Of a DNA stretch of 59,962 nt, positions 33,059 to 40,460 are shown one piece after another. The stretch is taken from positions 1 to 59,962 of the IMG/VR virus record IMGVR_UViG_3300045996_001403; one strand, 5' to 3'. Source of the stretch: a virus. Every line of letters starts with the position of its first letter. Position 1 is the first letter of the stretch. The translations under genes were made by a program, and so were the position numbers. The notes under the pieces were generated by a model. It was not told the origin of the DNA and made no database searches. It saw only the letters and a program-made list of their open reading frames with translations.

Positions 33059-33252
33059 CCGCCGTGATCCAGCCGCACGTCCGCGAGTCCGCGACACCGA
33101 CTGACCTGCTGGGCGAGCCGTACCCGTCCGGGCTGCTGCTGGCCGACTGCTCCTGCGGCGGCGTCTACATCGCGCCCGCCGGTGGCGAGGAGTTTGCCGC
33201 GCTGGAGAAAGCCCACGCCCGCCACATTGCCGACACCGCCGAGGAGCAGTGA
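33055..33252 (+). CDS. Small hypothetical protein
   Basis: 65 aa, ATGA overlap. LLLADCSCGGVYIAPAGGEE, then a helix with EKAHARHIADTAEEQ. The C-x-C and H-x3-H pattern resembles a C2H2-like phage zinc motif. Function unknown. Confidence 0.55.
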   Translation: MTAVIQPHVRESATPTDLLGEPYPSGLLLADCSCGGVYIAPAGGEEFAALEKAHARHIADTAEEQ

Positions 33253-33815
33253 CCGTGGACCCCATCATCGACACCGCCGGACTGGCCCGGGAGATTTGCG
33301 ACTACCTGGCCGAGGGCTGGGAGATGCCGTACGACGCCCGCCGCCTCCTGGCCGCCGCTGTCCCGCTGCTCGCCTCTCGGACAGCCACGAACGGCGACGC
33401 GCGCAGCACCGCGATCACGTTTGCGCTGGAGACCGTCAAGACCGGCCCCGCGTCTCGCCTCGGACGGGAACTGGTGCGCGTGGTCAACGCCATGCACGAC
33501 GCCGGCCTGCTCCACGCCGCCCCCCCGGACACCGACACCGCCGCACTGCGCGCCGAGGTGGAGGCCGAGCGGCTGCGCGCGGACCAGCTGGGCGAGACCG
33601 CGAACCGGCTCCGCCAGGAACGCAGCGACGCCCGCGCCGAACGGGACAGCATGGTCCGCGACCTGCTGGCCGCGGTCTACCCCGGCGACCCCATGCCCGA
33701 CCGGCCCCTCGACACCGTGTGGGAGCACCTGCTGGAGCAGGTCCGGAAGACGCGCGTGAGGTTGGACCAGGTCAACGAGGCGATCGCCACGGGTGCCCTG
33801 CGAGGTGGGCGGTGA
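33249..33815 (+). CDS. Coiled-coil hypothetical protein
   Basis: 188 aa, GTGA overlap (an in-frame GTG at 33255 is an alternative). Helical N-terminus (GLAREICDYLAEGWEMPYDA), then a coiled coil at about 98-140 (AEVEAERLRADQLGETANRL). Shares layout with the 336-aa gene at 35118 (short domain, coiled coil, helical tail), so the two may be distant relatives. Function unknown. Confidence 0.6.
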   Translation: MTVDPIIDTAGLAREICDYLAEGWEMPYDARRLLAAAVPLLASRTATNGDARSTAITFALETVKTGPASRLGRELVRVVNAMHDAGLLHAAPPDTDTAALRAEVEAERLRADQLGETANRLRQERSDARAERDSMVRDLLAAVYPGDPMPDRPLDTVWEHLLEQVRKTRVRLDQVNEAIATGALRGGR

Positions 33816-34018
33816 GCGACCGCACCGGCTTCGAAAACTTCACGGGCGAGCACCAGCGCGTCACGTACGACCCCGACCGCGCCGCCCAGGGCCTGCCCCC
33901 GTGGGTCAACGAGGACGGCGGCCAGTACTTCCTCGACTCCGAGGTCACCGAGCACACCGAGCAGGAGAAGGCCCGTCTCTCGCTGCTCGACTACATCGCG
34001 GACGGGGGCACGGTGTGA
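33812..34018 (+). CDS. Small protein of duplicated GLPPW family (copy 1)
   Basis: 68 aa, GTGA overlap. Core QGLPPWVNEDGGQYFLDSEV is nearly repeated in the 51-aa protein at 46265 (AGLPPWASEDGGQYFLDSEV), showing an internal paralogue pair 12 kb apart. The rest is hydrophilic. Function unknown. Confidence 0.65.
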   Translation: MSDRTGFENFTGEHQRVTYDPDRAAQGLPPWVNEDGGQYFLDSEVTEHTEQEKARLSLLDYIADGGTV

Positions 34019-34494
34019 GCGACCTCGACCGCGCCATCCGCGACGCCGCTGGCAACGCCAACTGGTTCGGGCTCCACGCCGCCCTGATCGCCGTGTTCGA
34101 CCGGCACAAGCCCCATCCGATCGACGGGGACAAGCCGAACGGCCCGCAGTACTGCGATGCCTGCCTCGGCTCGGACGAGGACTACCTCGGCTACCCGTGC
34201 CCGACCGTGCGGGACATCGCGGACAGGCTGGGCGTGTCGGCCGTGTCCTCCCAGGACACGCCAGCGCCCCGACAGGCACGGTGCGACCGCCGGGCAGGTC
34301 ACCTCGAATCCGGCTCGGGTCTGTGCCTGGTCCGGTGCACCAAGACGCTGGGCTGCACGGACCAGGCCGGACACAGGGGACGGTGCACCACCGGCCTGTG
34401 GGGTCCTCTCGCCCAGGGCTGGGCCGAGAGCGAGTCCACACGGTGTCAGGGGCCCGAGGTGCTGTCCGGGGACGCCACGGGAGACCAGCGATGA
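34015..34494 (+). CDS. Cys-rich protein, probable zinc binder
   Basis: 159 aa, GTGA overlap. N-terminal helices, then YCDACLGSDEDYLGYPCPTV, a pattern frequent in actinophage early proteins, and further Cys/His groups (CDRRAGHLESGSGLCLVRC; CTDQAGHRGRCTTGLW). Two zinc-ribbon-like units are plausible. Function unknown. Confidence 0.65.
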   Translation: MSDLDRAIRDAAGNANWFGLHAALIAVFDRHKPHPIDGDKPNGPQYCDACLGSDEDYLGYPCPTVRDIADRLGVSAVSSQDTPAPRQARCDRRAGHLESGSGLCLVRCTKTLGCTDQAGHRGRCTTGLWGPLAQGWAESESTRCQGPEVLSGDATGDQR

Positions 34495-34802
34495 GAAACG
34501 TACCGATGTTCGAGAAGCCCGCCGAGCAGAAGGTGGAGCTGAGCCGGGCACTGTCCGTGGCGGCGAACCGCCTGGCCGTCGAAGAGGCGGCGAAGTGGAC
34601 GGCCATCAAGGTCAAGGGCGTCCGCCCGTGCCAGGAGTGCGCCTACATGCAGCACGAGACCGGCGGCGCCTTCGGGCCGCGGCGGCAGGCGAAGCACCGG
34701 CGCACCCACCCGCGAGGCGGGGCGATCGAGCTGTGCACCGCGCACGCCGACCTGTGGAAGACCCGCGACGAGAAGGACTCGCACATCAGGAGGTCCGCGT
34801 GA
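34491..34802 (+). CDS. Hypothetical protein with Cys pair
   Basis: 103 aa, ATGA overlap. A helix (ELSRALSVAANRLAVEEAAK), then CQECAYMQHETGGAFGPRRQ and a distal CTAH: a C-x2-C ... C-x2-H zinc site is possible. Function unknown. Confidence 0.6.
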   Translation: MRNVPMFEKPAEQKVELSRALSVAANRLAVEEAAKWTAIKVKGVRPCQECAYMQHETGGAFGPRRQAKHRRTHPRGGAIELCTAHADLWKTRDEKDSHIRRSA

Positions 34803-34867
34803 CCCCGCGCGTCGCACCCCCGGGAGACGGCACCCTGCTCGCCCACCTGTCCACCGCCGCGGCGTGA
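34799..34867 (+). CDS. Possible 22-residue peptide
   Basis: 22 codons from GTG 34799 (GTGA overlap) to TGA 34867, filling the gap between two overlapping genes. Content is Pro/Ala/Leu-rich and undistinguished. It may serve only to keep ribosomes coupled to the next start. Confidence 0.3.
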   Translation: MTPRVAPPGDGTLLAHLSTAAA

Positions 34868-34878
34868 GGAGACCCCCG

Positions 34879-35121
34879 ATGACCGACCAGACCACACCGG
34901 CACCGATTCCCACGACCGACGCCCTTGTGCTGGGCACGCTGCGTGGTGCGGTGACCGCGCTGTTGGACGAGTGCACCGAGACTCAGCGCAACCTGGCCGC
35001 CCGGATCTTCCCGCAGCCCGTCGAACGGCTGGGCGAGACGCAACTGCGGAAGCTCCATGACCTGTGCCGCCGCGCCGTCGAGAAGAACCGCGCTGGCCGG
35101 CTGACGGGGATGGCCCGGTGA
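34879..35121 (+). CDS. Small helical protein
   Basis: 80 aa. ATG 34879 follows GAGGAG and is preferred over an in-frame GTG at 34864. Helical: LGTLRGAVTALLDECTETQR and GETQLRKLHDLCRRAVEKNR. Function unknown. Confidence 0.6.
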   Translation: MTDQTTPAPIPTTDALVLGTLRGAVTALLDECTETQRNLAARIFPQPVERLGETQLRKLHDLCRRAVEKNRAGRLTGMAR

Positions 35122-36128
35122 CCGCCTCTTCCCCGTCGCCGTCCGGGCCGGTGGACACGACCGCCCTCCGTGACCAGATCGCCCGCGCACTGACCACCAG
35201 CCGCGACCCCAACGACGACGCGGCCGTGGACGAGTCGCACCTGCACGCCAACCACGACTACTCGTACGCCTGCCACCTGTGCACGAACAACGTGGACGGC
35301 CTGACGGACGCGCTGCTGTCGGTGGTCGCCCCGCTGCTGGCTACTGCCGCCGAGCGTGAGGAGCGGCTTCGCGCCGACCTGGAGGAGTCCGAGCGGCGAC
35401 ACGCCGACCGCGACGAGATCAACGCCACGTGGGTGGCCTACAAGAACCGCGTCGTCGCCCGGGAGAACGCCTACCGGGACCAGCTCGCCACCGCGCTGGA
35501 CGCGTGGGACGAGCGCGGCACCCGGCCGTGGCTGGAGGCGCTGGTACCGCAGGCGTGCGAGGAGATCACCCGTCTGCGTGCCGGGGTGTCCCGCACCGCA
35601 CCAGCCACACCCGACGACGCCTCGTACCAGATCACGAGCGCGATCGTCCGGCGTCTCCAGCAGGCCGGGTGGCCGCTGACCTCGGAGCAGCAGCAGGCCG
35701 TGGTCCAGATCGTCATGGACAGGGTCCGCTCGTGGCCGTCCGCTCCCGTCTCGGGCCCGGAACCCGCCACCGAGTTCGAGGGCCCCGAGCCCTACTTCGA
35801 GCGCGAGTGCGACGAGTACGTGGACGAGGAGGGGCACGACCGGCCCGAGGTCGAGCACTGCTCCCACATCCGCCAGGTGCCCGCCGAGCCGGCACCCGCC
35901 ACATCGGACGGGCACCGGGTCACGTCGTCGTCAGTCCTCAGTGGCGGTCTCGACAGGAGGAGGGGGGCCCAGCGGGTCGAAGTCGAACCCGAAGGTCACC
36001 CGAGCCCAGTTCTCGATGATCTCGAAGGGGATGCGGTCGGTGTCGTCGTGGATCACGAGACCAGTGTGGCGCGACCGCCAGGTTCGGACACCGGATGTCC
36101 CGAATCTGTCCCGAATCTGTCCACCTGA
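35118..36128 (+). CDS. Coiled-coil protein whose tail overlaps an antisense gene
   Basis: 336 aa, GTGA overlap. Residues 15-95 contain CHLCTNNVDGLTDALLSVV; about 85-130 a coiled coil (EERLRADLEESERRHADRDE); about 170-205 helices; about 215-250 acidic (YFERECDEYVDEEGHDRPEV). The last about 66 residues after 35930 have poor third-position GC and read like antisense of the leftward gene at 35931, so the native end may be an overprinted extension. Function unknown. Confidence 0.6.
   Translation: MTASSPSPSGPVDTTALRDQIARALTTSRDPNDDAAVDESHLHANHDYSYACHLCTNNVDGLTDALLSVVAPLLATAAEREERLRADLEESERRHADRDEINATWVAYKNRVVARENAYRDQLATALDAWDERGTRPWLEALVPQACEEITRLRAGVSRTAPATPDDASYQITSAIVRRLQQAGWPLTSEQQQAVVQIVMDRVRSWPSAPVSGPEPATEFEGPEPYFERECDEYVDEEGHDRPEVEHCSHIRQVPAEPAPATSDGHRVTSSSVLSGGLDRRRGAQRVEVEPEGHPSPVLDDLEGDAVGVVVDHETSVARPPGSDTGCPESVPNLST
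35931..36056 (-). CDS. Antisense small protein inside the early operon
   Basis: 41 aa from GTG 36056: IHDDTDRIPFEIIENWARVT, then FGFDFDPLGPPPP. Third-position GC is high in this frame and low in the overlapping rightward frame, arguing that this one is coded. No Shine-Dalgarno; the transcript may be leaderless. It is one of only two leftward genes in the 29-60 kb region. Phased TGTCC repeats lie upstream. Confidence 0.5.
   Translation of the reverse strand: MIHDDTDRIPFEIIENWARVTFGFDFDPLGPPPPVETATED
36083..36125. promoter_or_regulatory. Phased TGTCCCGAA repeats
   Basis: TGTCCCGAA at 36096-36104 and 36107-36115 and TGTCC at 36118-36122, spaced exactly 11 bases, preceded by the opposite arm TTCGGACA (36083-36090). 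One-helical-turn phasing on one face of DNA suggests cooperative protein binding. Located between the leftward 41-aa gene and the rightward gene at 36209. Confidence 0.5.
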
Positions 36129-36208
36129 CGGAAACGGGACACCGATCCCTGAAACCAAACGCTGCTGCCTCCCGCCGACGGCCCGTCTCTTGAGAGGAAC
36201 ACCAACCC

Positions 36209-36466
36209 ATGAGCCCCCACAGGCCACAAGCCAAAATCGCGCCCAACGACCCGCTGGCGAACCGCCTCATCGAGGATCTGATCCGGACCTGGCTGAAAGT
36301 CAGCCTCGGCTATGCCGATGCCACATCCTCCACGGAGGAGGAACGCCAGGGTGTCCGCAACGCGAGTGCCCACCTGGAAGAGTTCTGGGTCGACCTGGTG
36401 CCGAGCATCGTGGACTCGCTCCAACGGGCCGCCCTGCTGAATCGGGGAGACTCCCGTGACCGCTGA
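36209..36466 (+). CDS. Small helical protein
   Basis: 85 aa, ATG with GAGAGGAA upstream. LANRLIEDLIRTWLKVSLGY and HLEEFWVDLVPSIVDSLQRA form two long helices. Its own ribosome-binding site marks restart of the operon after the phased repeats. Function unknown. Confidence 0.6.
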   Translation: MSPHRPQAKIAPNDPLANRLIEDLIRTWLKVSLGYADATSSTEEERQGVRNASAHLEEFWVDLVPSIVDSLQRAALLNRGDSRDR

Positions 36467-36755
36467 GCCCTCCAACGGCTCCGTCCCTGCCCCTGCCGTG
36501 TCGCAGGCCCCGGCGGAGACACCCGCACCCCCGGCATGGACCGCGCACGAGGTGGACGTGACCGTGCACGACACGGACGACGCCCAGGCGTTCTGCCACA
36601 CCTGCGGCAGCCGGTGGGTTGGTCGGCCGAACGCGGTCAACGACTGGGCCGACGGGCATCGTGCCGACACCACCCGTCGCTCTGGGCCGCTGCGCGGCGA
36701 GGCCTCCGGCGCTCCGTCCAAGACCGCCAACGATCCCGAGAGGGGGGCGAACTGA
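36456..36755 (+). CDS. Zinc-ribbon-like hypothetical protein
   Basis: 99 aa, GTG overlapping the upstream gene. Pro/Ala-rich N-terminus, then VTVHDTDDAQAFCHTCGSRW with a C-x2-C pair and DWADGHRADT. Similar C-x2-C ... H modules are frequent in actinophage early genes. Function unknown. Confidence 0.55.
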   Translation: MTAEPSNGSVPAPAVSQAPAETPAPPAWTAHEVDVTVHDTDDAQAFCHTCGSRWVGRPNAVNDWADGHRADTTRRSGPLRGEASGAPSKTANDPERGAN

Positions 36756-36952
36756 TGGCCCGCGCCAAGACCGCCAAGACCGACCCCAACTCCTTCGCGC
36801 TCCACGGGCTGCCCTGTCCCGTGTGCCAGCGTCCCGCCTCCCGTCACTACCCGCTGCTGGGGTTGACCGAGCACGAGTCGATGTGGATGGCGTGGCCGTG
36901 CCGCACCAAGCCCGCGCAGCGTCCCGTCGAGCAGGAGCGGAGGGCGGCGTGA
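36755..36952 (+). CDS. Small zinc-binding-type protein
   Basis: 65 aa, TGATG overlap. HGLPCPVCQRPASRHYP contains C-x2-C and a nearby His; a later WPCRTKP adds another Cys. Directly precedes the WhiB-like gene. Function unknown. Confidence 0.6.
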   Translation: MARAKTAKTDPNSFALHGLPCPVCQRPASRHYPLLGLTEHESMWMAWPCRTKPAQRPVEQERRAA

Positions 36953-37461
36953 CCCCCAAGTTTCGGCAGGTGACGCTGACCCTGCACGACCCGAATCCGC
37001 GCTGGATGCGGCGGGCGCTCTGCGCCGGCGACGATCCGGAGTTGTGGTTCGACGGCGACACCGAGGAGGGCCGCCGGGTGTGCGCGATCTGCCCTGTGCG
37101 CCGCGACTGCGACTCGTGGGCGCGTGAGAACGGGATGATCGGCGTGTGGGCCGGGCTGTCCGAGCGTGAGCGTGACGGTCGAGACATCCGCCCTCACCGC
37201 GAAGGGGACTGCCGGGATGGTCACCCGCTGGTTCCGTCCAATGTGGCCAGCGACGGTACGTGTCGAACCTGCAACGACTACACCCACGAGATGCGCCAGC
37301 TCGCCAGGGGCGCCACGTTGGCACCGTGCCGGTGTGGCCGGCGGATCGGCCTGCACTCCGGCTACATCACCACCCACAAGGACCGGCAGACCGGGGAGGT
37401 TTGCAGCGGTAGTCGTTTGCTCCCGGGGGATGCGATCAAGAACAAGGAGGTGTCGGTGTGA
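36949..37461 (+). CDS. WhiB-like Fe-S regulator with extra zinc modules
   Basis: 170 aa, GTGA overlap. Residues 20-75 are a WhiB domain: Cys25 (RRALCAGDDPELWF), Cys45, Cys48 and Cys54 (VCAICPVRRDC) for a [4Fe-4S] cluster and the turn GVWAG (65-69). Two appended Cys/His modules follow: CRDGHP...CRTCN (88-109) and PCRCG...H...H...C (126-152). Phage WhiB proteins such as WhiBTM4 interfere with host WhiB2 and septation. The extension makes this longer than the usual 80-130 aa. May redirect host RNA polymerase. Confidence 0.9.
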   Translation: MTPKFRQVTLTLHDPNPRWMRRALCAGDDPELWFDGDTEEGRRVCAICPVRRDCDSWARENGMIGVWAGLSERERDGRDIRPHREGDCRDGHPLVPSNVASDGTCRTCNDYTHEMRQLARGATLAPCRCGRRIGLHSGYITTHKDRQTGEVCSGSRLLPGDAIKNKEVSV

Positions 37462-38033
37462 GCACTGAAGACCTGGCCCTCAAGGTGGGCGCGCTCAAGG
37501 CCATCAAGGACTACGCCACCGCGGCCTACGACCAGGCCCGCGAGGAGATCGCGGAGGCGATGCGCCGCGGTGACCGACTGACCGCCCGCTCCCCGCTGGA
37601 CGACTCGAAGATCGGCTCGGTGTCCATGACGGACCCCAAGCCCGTCGCCCGGGTCAGCGACATGACCGCGCTCACCGCATGGCTGAGCGAGAACTACCCC
37701 GACCTCGTCACCGACTCGTACGAGGTCAACGCCACCACCGACCAGATCACAGCCCTGGTGTTCGAGCACCGACCCGAGTGGCTGCACCGCAAGCAGCGCG
37801 TGGATCCCCGCATCGTCCAGCAGATCCGCGAACGGTCCGCCGCGGTCGGCGCACCCGTGGGTCCGATGGGCGAAGCCGACGTACCCGGCATCGCGGTGGA
37901 GACCTCGGACCCGGTGGTGTCGTGCAAGTCCGCCCCCGGCGCCCTCGACGCGGTGGCGGCCCTGATCCGAGCGGACCGCATCGGCCTCGACGGCGTGGCG
38001 CGTGCCCTCCCGAACGTGAAGGACGAAGCGTGA
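37458..38033 (+). CDS. Protein coupled to Rad52-like recombinase
   Basis: 191 aa, GTGA overlaps on both sides. N-terminal helix (LKAIKDYATAAYDQAREEIA), SKIGSVSMTDPKPVARVSD, then WLHRKQRVDPRIVQQIRERS, and a helical C-terminus. No nuclease motif visible. Its fixed place ahead of the annealing protein suggests a recombination or DNA-protection accessory. Confidence 0.6.
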   Translation: MSTEDLALKVGALKAIKDYATAAYDQAREEIAEAMRRGDRLTARSPLDDSKIGSVSMTDPKPVARVSDMTALTAWLSENYPDLVTDSYEVNATTDQITALVFEHRPEWLHRKQRVDPRIVQQIRERSAAVGAPVGPMGEADVPGIAVETSDPVVSCKSAPGALDAVAALIRADRIGLDGVARALPNVKDEA

Positions 38034-38719
38034 ACGAGAACGTGCAAGCGGCGCTGCGGAAGCCGTTCCCCAAGTCGAAGATCGGCAAGCTGCCCAAGGT
38101 CTGGTGCAACCCGTGTGGCGACCGGAACAAGCAATGTTCCGATCACCAGCGCGAAAAGTGCCGGATCTGCAAGGCGGTCATCACGACCGCACACCTCCAC
38201 GTGAACTTCGTTGGCCACGCCGACGTCACTGATCGCCTGCTAGACGTGGACCCGGAATGGAATTGGGAGCCGATGGCCTTCGATTCCTTCGGCCTGCCCG
38301 CACTCGATGAGCACGGCGGCCTCTGGATCCGCCTCACCATCGCCGGCATCACCCGCCCCGGCTACGGCCACGCCGACGGCAAGCGGGGCGGCAACGCCAT
38401 CAAGGAGTCCATCGGTGACGCCATCCGCAACGCTGCGATGCGGTTCGGCGTGGCGCTGGACCTGTGGCGCAAGGAGACGCCCGAGGCGGACGACGACGTG
38501 CCGGTCCGCGAGGTGGAGCGTCCCGCGCAGACGGTGGAGGAGCGCCGGACGGAACTGCGCGGCCAGATCAACCTGATCGGCACGGCCAAGGGCATGAAGG
38601 TGGACCAGATCGCCGCCGAGTTCACCCAGTGGTCCGGCGAGCAGAAGCTCGACATCCGCGCCGCGGGCCCGGCGACGCTGGCGGAGTACCTGAACTACCT
38701 CCAGCGGGGTACTGCGTGA
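38030..38719 (+). CDS. Rad52-like single-strand annealing protein
   Basis: 229 aa, GTGA overlap. Cys-rich N-terminus (WCNPCGDRNKQC; EKCRICKAVI), then a Rad52/Mgm101-like core: THLxV-type strand AHLHVNFVGHADVTDRLLDV, NWEPMAFDSFGLPALDEHGG, LTIAGITRPGYGHADGKRGG, then the helix IKESIGDAIRNAAMRFGVAL typical of this fold. Anneals complementary strands for phage recombination. Helical C-terminal tail (about 170-229). Confidence 0.8.
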   Translation: MNENVQAALRKPFPKSKIGKLPKVWCNPCGDRNKQCSDHQREKCRICKAVITTAHLHVNFVGHADVTDRLLDVDPEWNWEPMAFDSFGLPALDEHGGLWIRLTIAGITRPGYGHADGKRGGNAIKESIGDAIRNAAMRFGVALDLWRKETPEADDDVPVREVERPAQTVEERRTELRGQINLIGTAKGMKVDQIAAEFTQWSGEQKLDIRAAGPATLAEYLNYLQRGTA

Positions 38720-39072
38720 GCGGCGACGTCCTCAACCCGGTGCAGGTGGAGCAGGCCATCCGCACCTTGGCGAACAGCATCTCCCGTGGCGTGACGGTGG
38801 TGTCCAACGCCGAAGCCTCCGCGCGCAAGGCCCGGCACGCCTACGACCTCGCGTTCGCCCGCGCCTACATGGCGCACCCGGGCCCGGCGCACGAGAAGAA
38901 GTACGCCGCGGAGATCGTCACCGAGCAGGAGCGTGCGGACGTGGACGTGCAGGAAGTGGCGTTCCGACACGCGGAGCGTACCGCTCGCGCCCTGTCGGAG
39001 GAGCTGCGGGCGTGGCAGTCGGTGGGCGCCTCGGTGCGGGCCATGTACTCCACGCCCGGGGGGTCGGTGTGA
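38716..39072 (+). CDS. Helical companion of the annealing protein
   Basis: 118 aa, GTGA overlap. Long helices throughout (VEQAIRTLANSISRGVTVVS; RHAERTARALSEELRAWQSV). Short helical proteins of this type often follow phage recombinases. Function unknown. Confidence 0.6.
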   Translation: MSGDVLNPVQVEQAIRTLANSISRGVTVVSNAEASARKARHAYDLAFARAYMAHPGPAHEKKYAAEIVTEQERADVDVQEVAFRHAERTARALSEELRAWQSVGASVRAMYSTPGGSV

Positions 39073-39254
39073 GCCTGGCGCCCGAGCAGGTGGCCGCGCT
39101 GCGCCACTACTACGACACCACCGACACGAGCGACACGATGGGCGAAGGACAGTGGGAGGGCCCGCGTCCCGCCGGCACGGCCGATCTCGCAGAGGGCACC
39201 GGTATCCCGACCGTCCGGTACGAGGACAACGACAGCACCGAGGAGACCTCGTGA
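39069..39254 (+). CDS. Small acidic protein
   Basis: 61 aa, GTGA overlap. One helix (LAPEQVAALRHYYDTTD), then an acidic disordered tail. Function unknown. Confidence 0.55.
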   Translation: MSLAPEQVAALRHYYDTTDTSDTMGEGQWEGPRPAGTADLAEGTGIPTVRYEDNDSTEETS

Positions 39255-39643
39255 GCACCAAGACCTTCCACATCGGAGACCTGCTCAGCATCTCGTCGGG
39301 ATACCTCGTGTCCCGCGACCACATCGGCGGCGTCTACAACATCCTCAACCACATGACCGGCGACGAGCTGATGACCCACCAGCTCCCGCTCGCCTGCGAC
39401 GCGGTGACGCCGGACCTGCTGGAGCAGCACCCGTGGCTGCGCGAGGTTGCCGACCCGGTCAGGTTGAACGGTGAAGCGGAGTGCATCACGTGGGTGGCGT
39501 CGGTCGCGGACCAGTACGGCGAGTACCACGAGATCCGGTCCTGCCCGCTGTCGTGGGGCAGGCACAACCCGATGGACGACCTCGCCAACCAGTACCCCCA
39601 CATGAAGGTCATCGGGGTCGTGATGCCCGAGGAAACGCCGTGA
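39251..39643 (+). CDS. Conserved-type early phage protein
   Basis: 130 aa, GTGA overlap. Begins FHIGDLLSISSGYLVSRDHI and GGVYNILNHMTGDELMTHQL, a pattern I associate with DUF7736-like proteins of many siphoviruses; then WLREVADPVRLNGEAECITW. Biochemical role unknown. Confidence 0.6.
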   Translation: MSTKTFHIGDLLSISSGYLVSRDHIGGVYNILNHMTGDELMTHQLPLACDAVTPDLLEQHPWLREVADPVRLNGEAECITWVASVADQYGEYHEIRSCPLSWGRHNPMDDLANQYPHMKVIGVVMPEETP

Positions 39644-40155
39644 AGTCCGGCGATCCCCTCAAGCGCAAGACCCCGCTCAACCCCGGCAAAGGCTTGGCTC
39701 GCACCTCCCCTCTCCGCTCCGCAGGGAACGGACGAGAGGGGAAGGCGAAGGCGGCGCCCAAGAAGTCCGCGCGCGACACAGGGCCGACCAAGGCCATGCG
39801 GGACGCCGTCCTCAGGCGCGACGACTTCACGTGCCAGATGTGCGGCAGGGACATCACCGGCCCCCACTCGCTCCAGCACCGACTGCCCCGCGGCCGGGGC
39901 GGCACGAACACCATGTGCAACCTCGTGACCGTGTGCGGCTCCGCCACGACGCCGGACATGTGCCACGACGACATCGAGAACCAGGCTCGCAAGCGCGCCA
40001 CCCGAGAGGGCTTCCTGGTGCCGTCGAGCCCGCTCATCACCCCCGAGAACTGGCCGGTTCTGCGGTTCCGGGACCACTGGTCCATGCCGGGGGAAACCGG
40101 CTGGACGGAGTGCGAGCCCCATCCGGACCAGCTGACCTGGGGACTCGCGGCGTGA
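39640..40155 (+). CDS. HNH endonuclease
   Basis: 171 aa, GTGA overlap. Basic N-terminal 60 residues, then FTCQMCGRDITGPHSLQHRL (65-84, zinc Cys pair and HNH His) and RGRGGTNTMCNLVTVCG, with a second cysteine group. Beta-beta-alpha-metal nuclease. It sits between recombination and replication genes and may be a recombination nuclease or a free-standing homing enzyme. Confidence 0.85.
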   Translation: MKSGDPLKRKTPLNPGKGLARTSPLRSAGNGREGKAKAAPKKSARDTGPTKAMRDAVLRRDDFTCQMCGRDITGPHSLQHRLPRGRGGTNTMCNLVTVCGSATTPDMCHDDIENQARKRATREGFLVPSSPLITPENWPVLRFRDHWSMPGETGWTECEPHPDQLTWGLAA

Positions 40156-40193
40156 CCCTGCCCCACCCATCACCACCAAGCAAGGAGGCGAGC

Positions 40194-40460
40194 ATGGACA
40201 CCGTGCACAGGGCGGCGCCGTCGTCGCTGCCGCCCGTGCCGCGGTCACGCCGCTGGCTGTGGCTCGCCTGCTGGGACGGCCGGCTCCCGGCCGAGATGCT
40301 CCACTCCCGCGACCGCGAGGACCTCGTCTGGCATCTCGTGGCCGCGGGCTGGTCGGACCGTCAGATCGCAGAGCACACCCGCATGACCGACTACACCACC
40401 GCCCGCATCCGGTCCCGACTGGAGCTGCCGGCGAACGACTACTACGAGGAGGCTGCCTGA
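40194..40460 (+). CDS. HTH protein upstream of replication initiator
   Basis: 88 aa. ATG 40194 follows AAGGAGG and is preferred over GTG 40152. C-terminal HTH: LVAAGWSDRQIAEHTRMTDY, then TTARIRSRLEL. Coupled by TGATG to the initiator gene. May control or assist origin use. Confidence 0.65.
   Translation: MDTVHRAAPSSLPPVPRSRRWLWLACWDGRLPAEMLHSRDREDLVWHLVAAGWSDRQIAEHTRMTDYTTARIRSRLELPANDYYEEAA

Noticed and set aside
40152-40193. Earlier GTG start for the HTH gene before the initiator
   Set aside because: AAGGAGG directly before ATG 40194 makes the shorter form more likely.
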